A stretch of 37,891 nucleotides of DNA from Legionella sp. (GCA_013697625.1 JACCWN010000012.1:1-37891); one strand, 5' to 3'. Numbered from the stretch's first letter, positions 27,879-37,891 are shown. Program-made: numbers and translations. Notes: a model not told the origin generated them from the sequence alone.

Positions 27879-28097
27879 TTATTTTATTAATGTTTTAAAA
27901 ACTAGTTCAAGTTTAGCAACTTCCTCCTGCAGTGACACCATTGCTTTTTTGAAAATTTCTACGTTTTGCTTGTATTCAAGGGTATCTTGTATAAAAAATT
28001 TATCTACGAAATTGGTAGCTGATTTAGAAATATTATTGAGGATGGCAAAGGAGTTATTAACATCGTGGATTACTTTATTTTTTTCTTCAGTAGTCAT
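27879..28097 (-). CDS. Small protein with lone histidine-kinase-like H-box
   Basis: This 72-residue protein is not one I recognise from a named family. Residues 11-20 read HDVNNSFAIL, which has the H-[DE]-x-x-N pattern of kinase H-boxes and of phosphotransfer proteins such as Spo0B. The whole chain is predicted helical, two helices linked near residues 30-38, as in a dimerisation and histidine phosphotransfer hairpin. There is no ATPase domain. It runs convergent to the hybrid kinase, 273 bp away, with a TATAAT-like sequence upstream (near 28125) but a weak ribosome binding site. It could relay phosphate from the receivers of the hybrid kinase to the response regulator at 23418; this is inference. 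Confidence 0.55.
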   Translation of the reverse strand: MTTEEKNKVIHDVNNSFAILNNISKSATNFVDKFFIQDTLEYKQNVEIFKKAMVSLQEEVAKLELVFKTLIK

Positions 28098-28236
28098 AAG
28101 CTTTCAATCAGTAAGTGAGTAGTTATAATAAATTAGATACAAATTATCTTATCTGGTACTGGACATCAAGAGAAAATTTTGGGATAATTTTGCCGGCTCT
28201 GGAACGAGCCCTAACGTCCAACAATTAGGAGAAATT

Positions 28237-28557
28237 ATGAAGGTAAAATTCATCGCAGTGCTATTGTCTTTTTTTTCAATGTCACTTTCTGTTTATGCTA
28301 ATACGCCTAAACAGCCTCAATCCGAGATTACAGCTACTTCAATCACCAAAACAATAGACCTCAACAAGGCGGATTTATCCACCTTGACTGGCTCTTTAAA
28401 AGGTATTGGAAAAAAACGTGCTCAAGCAATTATTGACTACAGAGAATCCCACAAAGGATTCAAATCCATTGAAGAACTTGCCGATGTGAAAGGTATCGGA
28501 CAGCATTTTGTAGATGTTAATAAAGATAAAATAAAACAATTGTATGTTATTAAATGA
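28237..28557 (+). CDS. comEA: ComEA-like secreted helix-hairpin-helix protein
   Basis: The 106-residue precursor has a signal peptide (FIAVLLSFFSMSLSVYA, likely cut before residue 22), a short polar linker, then the ComEA-type double helix-hairpin-helix domain: IDLNKADLSTLTGSLKGIGKKRAQAIIDYRE and the second hairpin IEELADVKGIGQHFVD, given by their key GIG motifs. ComEA binds incoming double-stranded DNA in the periplasm and pulls it in during transformation. AGGAG six bases before the ATG supports the start. It is a single-gene unit closed by a strong hairpin and precedes mreB, an order I recall in Legionella. Confidence 0.88.
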   Translation: MKVKFIAVLLSFFSMSLSVYANTPKQPQSEITATSITKTIDLNKADLSTLTGSLKGIGKKRAQAIIDYRESHKGFKSIEELADVKGIGQHFVDVNKDKIKQLYVIK

Positions 28558-28560
28558 TGG

Positions 28561-28591
28561 AATACCCTCTCTTTATTTAAGAGAGGGTATT
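28561..28591 (+). terminator. Hairpin terminator after comEA
   Basis: AATACCCTCTCTT (28561-28573), loop TATTT, then its exact complement AAGAGAGGGTATT (28579-28591). The 13-bp stem begins 4 bases after the comEA stop codon and is followed by TGATTGGTTATTT, a broken T-rich stretch. It most likely ends the comEA transcript and insulates mreB. Confidence 0.8.
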
Positions 28592-28651
28592 TGATTGGTT
28601 ATTTGAAATTCTTATACAAGAATCGTCGATTTTTAAACAAATATAAGATAG

Positions 28652-30610
<1,959 letters not shown>

Positions 30611-30611
<1 letters not shown>

Positions 30612-31090
30612 TGCTTTCAATCCGTTTACGTTTATTTGCAGGTTTTATTTTAGTATTGGTGCTGTCTATTTTACCATTGCCAGAGATGATTACTGCCTTT
30701 CGGCCGGCTTGGGTTTTGTTGTTGGTATTATATATTGAGTATTTTTTACCAGGCAAATTTAATTTGGCTACTGTAGTTATGCTTGGACTTGTTTTGGATG
30801 TCCTGCTGTCTTCAGTGATTGGTGAGCATTCCTTTGCTTTACTTCTGGTAACATGGATTGCTTCAAGCAAATCAAGGCGATTTCAATTTTTTTCAATGAT
30901 GCAACAAATTTTCTTAATTGGCTTTTTTTGTCTTATATACCAAATGGTCATTGTATTTATCAACGCCCTGTTGGGCTTTCATTATAATATATACAACCCT
31001 TTCATTTGTGCTTTTGTCAGTATGTTTTTCTGGCCATGGATAAGACTTTTGGGCGAGGATATTTTTTTGACTGGTGTGGTATATAGATGA
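30611..31090 (+). CDS. mreD: Rod-shape protein MreD
   Basis: A 159-residue integral membrane protein with about five helices and little else, matching MreD in size and position. FAGFILVLVLSILPLPE and AFRPAWVLLLVLYIEYFLPGKFN are its typical first two segments (P-E-x-x-x-x-F-R-P-x-W), followed by GLVLDVLLSSVIGEHSF with the conserved L-D-x-L. Its ATG overlaps the mreC stop by one base and its own stop overlaps the next gene (ATGA), so all four genes from mreB on are translationally coupled or nearly so. Confidence 0.93.
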
Positions 31091-32001
31091 ATTTGTGTAT
31101 GAGATACGGTACTATTTTTTTTCTTTTGTTAAATCAGCTGGTTTATGCAATTTGCCCGACCACTGATTTTTTTCCTAATCCTACTTTAGTCTATAATGAG
31201 GCTTTAAAAGCTTCTATGCATGTTGAGCAAAAAGACAAACTTCCTTTAGCTGAGAATAAATTAGATTCGGATTTAGACCATAGGCTTACACCATCCACAA
31301 AGTTACATAAGAACCTGCAAAATAGAAAAACAAAAGGCCTAGATAGACATCCCCAAGAAATCTTCGTTAAGGTGGCGAATACACCTGTTAAGATTCTTTA
31401 TTATCGAGGACAGGGAAAAACCTTTATTCACGTACACCAAAATGAAAAAACAGCTTTAGCAGCTGCCAAAGCTGTAATCAATAAAGAGGGCGGTAGCCTT
31501 ATTACTCTGGTTCATGATGGAGGTCGTAATATCGTATTTCGTATAAAAAAAAGTCGATATGAATTTGATCCCAATCGTATTTTCACAAAGGTCGGTATAA
31601 AAAAAACCTTAACCCAATACAGTCATTTTAGTCCAGAAGCCTATAAGGAAGTAAATAAATTGGCACTCAAACTAAAAAGTATCATTCCCAAGGGCAAACT
31701 AATTGCTGTACATAACAATGCTACCTATTCCTTGAAAGATTATTTGCCAGGACATGAGCTGGCAAGAGAAGCAGCAGCGATGCATTTGAATTCCAAAGAG
31801 TATTTTAGGAATTTTTTTCTGCTAACAAAATCCAAAGACTTTAAGCGATTAAAATCTGAAGGGTTTAATGGCGTGCTTCAAAAACCATCTCCTGTGGATG
31901 ATGGGTCGCTATCCGTATTATTTGCTAAAAATACATATATCAATGTAGAAGCAGGCTATGGCCATCTGATTGAACAAATCAATATGTTAAAGCATGCTTG
32001 A
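31087..32001 (+). CDS. Secreted protein of unknown function in the mre operon
   Basis: I do not recognise the family. The 304-residue precursor has a signal peptide (YGTIFFLLLNQLVYA, cut near residue 21), a variable linker to about residue 90, and a conserved-looking domain with ILYYRGQGKTFIHVHQNEKTA, LITLVHDGGRNIVFRI and YEFDPNRIFTKVGIKKTL by its key residues (HVHxNE, HDGGR, FDPNRIFT), and LIAVHNNATYSLKDY. The clustered histidines, glutamate and N-N resemble a metal-dependent hydrolase site, but that is a guess. Its ATG overlaps the mreD stop (ATGA), so it is made with MreD. A periplasmic role in wall growth is suggested by this coupling only. Confidence 0.75.
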   Translation: MNLCMRYGTIFFLLLNQLVYAICPTTDFFPNPTLVYNEALKASMHVEQKDKLPLAENKLDSDLDHRLTPSTKLHKNLQNRKTKGLDRHPQEIFVKVANTPVKILYYRGQGKTFIHVHQNEKTALAAAKAVINKEGGSLITLVHDGGRNIVFRIKKSRYEFDPNRIFTKVGIKKTLTQYSHFSPEAYKEVNKLALKLKSIIPKGKLIAVHNNATYSLKDYLPGHELAREAAAMHLNSKEYFRNFFLLTKSKDFKRLKSEGFNGVLQKPSPVDDGSLSVLFAKNTYINVEAGYGHLIEQINMLKHA

Positions 32002-32235
32002 AATACCAGAGTATTACCCAATGTATGTAAGTTTCTCAAGTTAACAAATAATGATCTGAAGACTGATCGAAGCCAAAAGGGTGACATTTTCATGTGATTT
32101 AGTAATTTAAAGCCTAAAAAATCAATTATAACAAGTAACTGCTCATGATTTGATTATATTTTGCCTATTAGACCGTTTAAGTATTTTTATATTACAATAA
32201 GCCCATTAATTCTATAAATCTATATTAAAACGCCA

Positions 32236-32834
32236 TTGTTATTTCCCGGTTTCATTTTCTTATTTATAAAAATGCAAAGACCGATAGCACGGGAGCTACA
32301 AGGTTTGATATTGATACATACTTCTGAACTTATTGGATATCTTATGACTTTACATGAATTTTTTGCACAATTGATGGCTATTCTTCAAGATAAAATAAAT
32401 ATTGAATTTTTTATAGAAGGGGGCCCTGGAGAATTTAGTTACATTTTTCCCACAAGAATTCTTCAGAAGAAATCCAATATAATTTGGCTTGTTTTATTTC
32501 TAGTGTATTTCGGGATTCTGATTATTTTAAAACGTCTAACAAACAAAATTATTTTTACATTCGCAGCTTCGAGTTTAAACAAAGTTCAATAGAAAAGAAT
32601 AAAACAATTCTTGAAATTTTCAAAGAAAAAGTGAGTTGTGTTTTAGGAAATGATTTTAAAAGCGATTTATCAAGGCCTAATGAAGAGAAAATTATACCTC
32701 CTATAGTGCTCGGCGGTGAAGCGCCAGTGGGGTGCTAGGATTTGCTGCTGTTGCGTCTTTAACTTGTGGTATTGTGAAGGCTGTTGATGTCGATATGAAA
32801 ACAAAGGCAAGTCAAATTCAAATCTCGATTTGAC
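32236..32834 (+). pseudogene. Possible decayed gene between the mre operon and icd
   Basis: The 911-bp gap between 32002 and 32912 holds no convincing intact gene. Two overlapping frames (32236-32592 and 32484-32738) encode short hydrophobic and charged segments. After the second stops at a TAG near 32738, a shift of frame gives a further open stretch VLGFAAVASLTCGIVKAVDVDMK up to a TGA near 32834. The pieces together could be the remains of a membrane protein broken by two frameshifts. I could not assign a family, and chance open frames remain possible. The region 32002-32235 shows nothing that I can name. Confidence 0.25.
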
Positions 32835-32912
32835 GATACAACTTTAGATTCTATCTGGGATTAATTTTTATCACATGGTATCATAGAGGCCTTCCTATTT
32901 CGGAGTTAAACG

Positions 32913-34169
32913 ATGACTTTTGACAAAATCAATGTGCCTGCCCAAGGCGAGAAAATAAGGCTTGAACCTGATCTTTCTTTGCATGTTCCTAATTTCCCTA
33001 TCATTCCATTTATAGAAGGTGATGGTATTGGCGTGGATGTAACACCACCTATGATTCGTGTCGTTGATGCTGCCGTGGCTCAAGCTTATAACAACAAGAG
33101 AAAAATCGCTTGGATGGAAGTTTATGCTGGTGAAAAAGCTACTAAAGTGTATGGTGCTGATCAATGGCTGCCCAAAGAAACCTTAGATGCAATGAAGCAA
33201 TTCATTGTATCTATCAAAGGTCCCTTGACTACCCCCGTTGGAGGTGGCATCCGGTCATTAAATGTTGCTATTCGTCAGGAAATGGATTTATATACCTGTT
33301 TAAGACCTATTCGTTATTTTAAAGGCGTTCCTAGTCCTGTTAGAGAGCCATGGAAAACTGATATGGTTATCTTTAGAGAAAATTCTGAAGACATTTATGC
33401 CGGTATTGAGTGGCAGGCTGACAGCCCTGAGGTTAAAAAACTTATTGAATTTTTAAAAAATGACATGGGTGTTAAAAAAATTCGGTTTCCAGACAACTGT
33501 GGAATCGGTATCAAGCCCGTATCAAAAGAAGGTACAACTCGGTTGGTAAAAGCTGCAATCCAGTATGCAATAGACAATGATAGAGAAACTGTTACCCTGG
33601 TTCACAAAGGTAATATCATGAAATTCACTGAAGGTGCCTTTAAAGATTGGGGCTATCAAGTGGCCCGTGACTTTTTTGGAGCCCAGGAGTATGAGGGCGG
33701 ACCGTGGATGGAATTTAAAAATCCAAAAACCAACAAACAGATCATCATTAATGATGTGATTGCAGATGCATTCTTACAACAAATTTTATTAAGACCTGAA
33801 GATTATAGTGTAATTGCTACTTTGAATTTAAATGGGGATTATATTTCTGATGCATTGGCTGCTCAAGTGGGCGGGATTGGTATCGCACCAGGTGCTAATA
33901 TTGGGGACGGTGTGTCTGTCTTTGAGGCAACTCATGGTACAGCCCCTAAATATGCGGGACAAAATAAGGTAAATCCAGGCTCAATCATACTTTCAGCTGA
34001 GATGATGTTAAGGCATATGGGCTGGGTCGAAGCGGCTGATCTTATTATTAAAGGCATGGAGGGCGCAATTGAAGCCAAAACTGTAACCTATGATTTTGAG
34101 CGGGGCATGTCAGGTGCAACTTTGGTCACTAGCTCAGACTTTGGCGAGGCCATTATAAAAAATATGTAG
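32913..34169 (+). CDS. icd: NADP-dependent isocitrate dehydrogenase
   Basis: Icd oxidatively decarboxylates isocitrate to 2-oxoglutarate in the citric acid cycle. The 418 residues match E. coli Icd. Visible are [17 protein letters not shown] near the N-terminus, the substrate and phosphorylation loop [23 protein letters not shown] (Ser of RSLN and the three arginines), [23 protein letters not shown], the metal-site aspartates in [17 protein letters not shown], and the NADP region [20 protein letters not shown]. The residues HGTAPK...K/Y pattern favours NADP over NAD. CGGAG lies 9 bases before the ATG. It follows mreBCD with a decayed stretch between. Confidence 0.97.
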   Translation: MTFDKINVPAQGEKIRLEPDLSLHVPNFPIIPFIEGDGIGVDVTPPMIRVVDAAVAQAYNNKRKIAWMEVYAGEKATKVYGADQWLPKETLDAMKQFIVSIKGPLTTPVGGGIRSLNVAIRQEMDLYTCLRPIRYFKGVPSPVREPWKTDMVIFRENSEDIYAGIEWQADSPEVKKLIEFLKNDMGVKKIRFPDNCGIGIKPVSKEGTTRLVKAAIQYAIDNDRETVTLVHKGNIMKFTEGAFKDWGYQVARDFFGAQEYEGGPWMEFKNPKTNKQIIINDVIADAFLQQILLRPEDYSVIATLNLNGDYISDALAAQVGGIGIAPGANIGDGVSVFEATHGTAPKYAGQNKVNPGSIILSAEMMLRHMGWVEAADLIIKGMEGAIEAKTVTYDFERGMSGATLVTSSDFGEAIIKNM

Positions 34170-34193
34170 TTAGAAATTGAGTGATACACTCCC

Positions 34194-34229
34194 CCCCCTT
34201 GCTCCTAAAGAGCCGTATAAGAAAGGGGG
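34194..34229 (+). terminator. Possible hairpin terminator after icd
   Basis: CCCCCTT (34194-34200) pairs with AAGGGGG (34223-34229) around an inner hairpin GCTC-CTAAA-GAGC (34201-34213). It begins 24 bases after the icd stop. There is no T-run after it, so its efficiency is doubtful. Confidence 0.4.
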
Positions 34230-34394
34230 CATTGGAGAATATATGAGCTAAATCCAGTATTACAGATGTCATAATACTGGGTAGCAATCACAAAAGAGCC
34301 TTATTACTTGTACTCAATAGATGGATATACGTAGAACCTTTTTGAATTGATGCAATTGAAATAATGCGGCCTAGGGCAATCCTATCTATACTGC

Positions 34395-34436
34395 CGTCAT
34401 CCCGAGCCATTCAGCTCTGAATGGCTCGGGATGACG
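34395..34436. repeat. REP-like palindrome, 20-bp perfect arms
   Basis: CGTCATCCCGAGCCATTCAG (34395-34414), two-base tip CT, then its exact complement (34417-34436). The outer CGTCATCCCGAGCCA is shared with the two repeat copies that flank the IS110 element, so this is a third member of the same family. Confidence 0.85.
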
Positions 34437-34517
34437 CAACTTAAGATGCAATCTCCCTGGCACAACAGTCTATGATTCATTTTCTAAAGCTCAGCCAAGT
34501 CACATAACAGGCTGATT

Positions 34518-34577
34518 ATGCCGTCATCCCGAGCCACTCTGAATCAACTGTATGTCATCAGAATAACAGCGAGGGAT
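34518..34577. repeat. REP-like repeat, left flank of IS110 element
   Basis: ATGCCGTCATCCCGAGCCA, then CTCTGAATCAACTG and GTCATCAGAATAACAGCGAGGGAT. The copy at 35967-36023 is the same sequence in reverse with a few changes. Together they would make a large hairpin if the DNA between them were absent. Confidence 0.8.
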
Positions 34578-34812
34578 CCCGAGTATAGCACCATGCTCCG
34601 TAATACACCCGGAGATCAACTATGTCTCCAATAATTTTTTTATAAGATTTAAATCGTTATTTTTGGGCAATAAAAAAGTAGACGCGATAGCTTCCCCATT
34701 ATCAATGACCAGCCGCTTCGCGAATATAATCATCATTTACGATGTTGAACCTATGGCCTAATAGTTTTCATGCCAAAATGCTAGGTAACTCAATCAAATA
34801 TGAGCAATCTAG

Positions 34813-35757
34813 CTAAACAGGAACCAAATTAAACTCCTTTATTCTCGCATTAGCTATTACAATGATCTTTCTCATTAAAGCTGTCAATGCAACCATCTTC
34901 TTTTTTCCTGACTCAATTAATCGGTAGTAAAAGCTTTTTAATGGAGTGTTAGAATTTCTAGCTGCCATAGCTGACATAAATAAAATAGGCTTAATATCAG
35001 ACCTTCCATGTCCAGTAGAGCGATACCCCTTGAACGTTCCACTCTCATTAGCCATTGGAGCAACACCTGCCAAAGAGGCTATCTCTCGACGACTTAATGT
35101 ACCTAATTCAGGAAGTAAGATAAGTAGCTCATTTGCAGTAATATCACCTATACCTGGCACGGTTTTTAATACCTCTTTTTTAGTCTTTAATACCGAGTCT
35201 TGCTCTATTAATGTATTAAGTTCCGCTGTAACTAATTTAACTTGTTCTGTAATTGCTTCGATCATTGACTGACAGCTTTTTTTAATGAAATCAGCCCTAG
35301 GTGCTTGCAACCGATTTTTTTCTGCCACCAGTAAACGTTTTAAATCTTGCCTTCGTTGCACTAACTCATAAAGAACAAGAGCCTGCTTTGACTGTGGTGT
35401 GAAGCAATCTAAACGCTCTCCACGCTCATAGCCATATAGTGCAAGCGCTTTTGAATCGAGCCTATCCGTTTTGGCCGCATTTCCAAATGAACGAATAAAA
35501 TGTTTAACCTTGCGCGTATTAGCACGATGTACCGCATACCCTTTCTCACAGAGAGTTAAAAGCACTCTCATTTCATAACCACCAGTAGTTTCTAAAATAC
35601 AAAGACCTTTTGATAAATACTTATGATAATCTTGCATAAATTCTTTTATACCAATAGCATCGTTGGCATATTCTTTCGTTTGTTTTTGAGTATACACAGC
35701 TACAACAAAGTTAAATTTCCCAATATCAACACCAATAAAACTATTGTATAATGTCAT
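34813..35757 (-). CDS. IS110-family transposase
   Basis: The 314-residue protein has the two IS110 domains. The N-terminal RuvC-like DEDD domain shows FIGVDIGKFNFVVAV, CILETTGGYE and AAKTDRLDSKALALY, carrying the four acidic residues (D11, E57-region, and the D-x-x-D of KTDRLD). The C-terminal transposase_20 domain has VPGIGDITANELL, LASLAGVAPMANESGTFKGYRSTGHGR by its key residues (GVAP, S-G, G-R), and the catalytic serine expected in the NESG segment. It is intact with no stops. The start ATG is at 35755-35757. Proteins of this family work with a bridge RNA that pairs with both target and donor DNA. Confidence 0.93.
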   Translation of the reverse strand: MTLYNSFIGVDIGKFNFVVAVYTQKQTKEYANDAIGIKEFMQDYHKYLSKGLCILETTGGYEMRVLLTLCEKGYAVHRANTRKVKHFIRSFGNAAKTDRLDSKALALYGYERGERLDCFTPQSKQALVLYELVQRRQDLKRLLVAEKNRLQAPRADFIKKSCQSMIEAITEQVKLVTAELNTLIEQDSVLKTKKEVLKTVPGIGDITANELLILLPELGTLSRREIASLAGVAPMANESGTFKGYRSTGHGRSDIKPILFMSAMAARNSNTPLKSFYYRLIESGKKKMVALTALMRKIIVIANARIKEFNLVPV

Positions 35758-35799
35758 GACAGCCTCGAAATAAAATTGTTTAGGATTGTAAACGGGTGT

Positions 35800-35960
35800 G
35801 CGATAAGCAGCCCAAGCAACTATTCAAACGTTTCGAGAGCTGGGCTAAAGTACCATGATCTCCGCGGTTGGTTAAACCAATCCCTCGACGGTCGCTTACG
35901 CCCGCGCCCTTTGTTTTGACAAAGGGCAACTCTCTTATTCCTAATATACTAGATTTGAGA
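35800..35960 (-). ncRNA. Candidate IS110 bridge RNA
   Basis: The 209-bp untranslated stretch upstream of the transposase has three stems: GCCCTTTGT-TTTG-ACAAAGGGC (35906-35927), a TTGGTT/AACCAA dyad (35868-35880), and AGCCCA (35809-35814) with TGGGCT (35841-35846) closing a 26-base internal region. This layout, a 5' hairpin followed by two looped segments, fits the bridge RNA of IS110-group elements. CAATCCCTCG at 35878-35887 is repeated exactly at 35965-35974, the junction with the flanking REP repeat, as a target guide should be. Ends are approximate. Confidence 0.5.
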
Positions 35961-35966
35961 CTTACA

Positions 35967-36023
35967 ATCCCTCGCTGTCCTGATGACTACAAATTGATTC
36001 GGAATGGCTCGGGATGACGGCAT
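35967..36023. repeat. REP-like repeat, right flank of IS110 element
   Basis: Inverse of the copy at 34518-34577: it begins ATCCCTCGCTGTCC and ends GGCTCGGGATGACGGCAT. The remainder of the gene-free stretch 36024-36169 shows nothing that I can name. Confidence 0.8.
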
Positions 36024-36169
36024 TCACGCTCAGAGTAACTTGCATCTAATCTTTAACCCCATAATCACTTTAGATCAATTAGTTAGACATTTGCCAAGAA
36101 TTTTTTTCGTGATCTAGATGCAATCGCGGGATGTGGCCAACCTCCTAAGGTATTTAAAATGTTAATTTG

Positions 36170-37727
36170 CTATTTCCCCAATTCATAAACAGATTGATTT
36201 TTTATAGGGTTACTCTTCTCTACCTTCCTGTGTTTGATTGCCTCCATATGATATTCTTGAATCAAGGCCGGGGAAGTTGGTGATAAGGTAAATCGTATTT
36301 TGATATCCATATGCTCACCATTTAAAATAAAATATCCACGTAGTTCATTTTCTGCAATCAGTGGATTGATTCGAATAATCTTTCCAATTTTTTTGAATAA
36401 GGCTTGCGACTCTTTTTTTCGCTTTTCCAGAGGAGAGTCTAAGAAAAAATTATTTGCAAATAGTCCACAGGAATTAGCATCCTCCCAATTTGGCAGTAAG
36501 CCAATCAAGGTGTTTTGCCGGGACTTCAACAGACTAGATATTGGTTGTTCACGAGGTTTTAATTTTGCATCGTGGACCAGTGTATGTAATACCTGGATAT
36601 TTATATCCGCAGCATTCGCATATGTTTTATTGGTTAAAAGTATTAAGCCAATGCCATAGTCTGGGAGAATGAACCAGTTACTTCCAAATCCGGGTAAGCC
36701 TCCACTATGTCCTACATAGGTTTTTTTTTCACAATCATGAAACCAACGAAGTCCATACCCATAAGCTTCCACCATGGGACAAGAAGAACCTTCCAAAAAG
36801 GTATAGTCCCTGTTAAATTGATTAAATTTCCAAGCTTGCTGCATTTCACGCAAAGAGCTTCTACGTATAGGACCTATATCTGATTCATTACTAGCGGGCC
36901 AGGCATTTTGATACATAGCTACGTAATGACTAAAGGCTTCAACCGAAGATAACATGCCGCCCATGGCGCCGAAGGTACCATCAGATAACATTGTTTCCTC
37001 TTCCCAAGTTTTATTATTCCAACGATATCCTCTTGCCAATTCTAGTGCCGGGACTTTTGCATAATCCCATGCTACTTGCTTCATACCCAAAGGCTGCCAA
37101 ATATGATTTGCAATGTAGTCTTGATATGGCATCCCGGAAACTCTATCAATAATCAATCCCAATAAGGCATAACCTAAATTACTGTATTCAAAGCTGTCAC
37201 CGTTTGCATTAGCAAATGAAATCCCTTGTTTCAAAAGTGCTAAAAAAGCCTCATGTGACATATCCAATTGTCTGTCGCCCCAAGGATTATCTTCTGGAAA
37301 ACCTGCTGAACTGCGTTAATACATTGCGAATGGTAATGGGCGGGGTATCGGTTACAAGCTTTTGATTTTTTAATTCGGGTATATAACTATCTATTCTATC
37401 CTCTAGTTGTAATTTGTTTTCATCTCGCAGTCTTAAGATGGCTAAGGCTGTGAAACTTTTTGTCATAGAAGCTATGCGAAAAACTGATGTTTGTGTAGCC
37501 GGTATTTTATCTTTTAGATTGATGTATCCATGACTATTTGAATAGATGAGTTTGCCATCAAGCTTAAGCCCAAATGCATACCCTGGAATATGGTTTTTAT
37601 CGGCATAGGCCTGAAATGCTTGGTCGATTTTAGGGAAAAACTTTTGGATGTCAGTTAACCTGTTTTGCCCATGAGCGTTCATACAAATGCATAATTGAAT
37701 AAATAAAATAAGCCGTAATTGTATCAT
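36170..37727 (-). pseudogene. Serine beta-lactamase-like hydrolase, frameshifted
   Basis: A secreted serine hydrolase of the class C beta-lactamase/penicillin-binding fold, about 518 residues if restored. The N-terminal frame (37287-37727) has a signal peptide (LILFIQLCICMNAHG) and the S-x-x-K motif FRIASMTKSFTA. The C-terminal frame (36170-37267 and upstream) has Y-S-N in FEYSNLGYALLG and H-S-G-G in GHSGGLPGFG. One extra C at 37311 on the plus strand breaks the frame: without it the joint reads THSAGFPEDNPWGD, the usual family sequence. It is therefore one gene with a single-base insertion, or a sequencing error. The 37 bp between its start and the terminal repeat leave little room for its own promoter. 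Confidence 0.85.
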
Positions 37728-37763
37728 AAATAATCTCTTATATATAATGACTTTAAGTTTAAG

Positions 37764-37889
37764 TCAGGGCTACCGCACGTGTGCTTAAAAACAAATCAAT
37801 TGCAAATTAATTAGGAAAATATAAAGTTTTTCTTGACACAGTTTTATTCGATTTTAACTGATTTATTATTCAAATTTAACACCCTATCT
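37764..37889. repeat. Right copy of 126-bp terminal inverted repeat
   Basis: Exact reverse complement of 1-126, with two further bases after it. A TTGACA hexamer at 37833-37838 points outward from the window, into whatever lies beyond, as a transposase promoter at an insertion-sequence end might. No good -10 is visible at 17 bp. Confidence 0.9.
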
Positions 37890-37891
37890 AC

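Larger units (their letters stand above)
34578..35966 (-). mobile_element. IS110-family insertion at the tip of a REP-like hairpin
   Basis: An IS110-type transposase gene (34813-35757) lies between two inverted copies of a REP-like repeat. IS110 elements have no classical inverted ends, so exact edges cannot be read; I place them at the inner edges of the flanking repeats. The total of about 1.39 kb fits the family. The sequence upstream of the transposase has several hairpins, consistent with a bridge RNA. Insertion into REP palindromes is a known habit of IS110/IS1111 elements. Confidence 0.7.

Overview
The window is about 37.9 kb of AT-rich DNA (GC roughly 37-40% by eye) from a gammaproteobacterium, most likely a member of the Legionellales. 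Three things point there: the gene order comEA-like / mreB-mreC-mreD / unknown gene / icd, which matches what I remember of Legionella pneumophila; an XRE-S24 regulator with a 'WELGWGGGLT' segment of a type I associate with Legionella relatives; and a divergent extra CsrA beside two-component genes. This placement is inference. No tRNA, rRNA or CRISPR array was seen. The first and last 126 bases (1-126 and 37764-37889) are perfect inverted copies of each other, so the window is probably a contig bounded on both sides by the same repeat, or else a segment flanked by inverted mobile-element ends.

Region 1 (130-11.8 kb, almost all minus strand) is housekeeping: ftsB, an unrecognised basic protein on the opposite strand, eno, a ZIP metal importer, a CDF metal exporter, an intergenic region with perfect DnaA boxes, recG, then nadA, nadB and purB transcribed purB-nadB-nadA. 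Region 2 (12.0-17.8 kb, plus strand) is ppsA, a CPA2 cation/proton antiporter, nadC and a murG of the Gram-positive type; the last three overlap or nearly abut. With nadA, nadB and nadC present, the whole quinolinate route from aspartate to nicotinate mononucleotide is encoded here.

Region 3 (17.8-28.2 kb) is accessory. It holds an imperfect tandem repeat, two fold-back elements, the XRE-S24 regulator, an amphi-Trp protein behind a 24-bp palindrome, an IS5-like element that carries or adjoins a GIY-YIG nuclease gene and is interrupted by an IS3-family element, and then a same-strand signalling cassette: divergent CsrA, response regulator with a long unrecognised C-terminal domain, GNAT acetyltransferase, and a ten-helix hybrid histidine kinase with two receiver domains. 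A convergent 72-residue protein with a lone kinase-like H-box ends the island. This cassette is my best candidate for an undescribed system: a membrane sensor, an acetyltransferase that may make or modify a signal, a response regulator and an RNA-binding-type regulator encoded together.

Region 4 (28.2-34.2 kb) is backbone again: a secreted ComEA-like helix-hairpin-helix protein with a clear hairpin terminator, mreB-mreC-mreD for rod shape, a translationally coupled secreted protein of unknown function, a decayed stretch, and icd. Region 5 (34.2-37.9 kb) holds REP-like palindromes, an IS110-family element sitting between two inverted copies of such a repeat with a candidate bridge RNA whose sequence shares a 10-base match with the flanking target, and a serine beta-lactamase-like hydrolase broken by a single inserted base.
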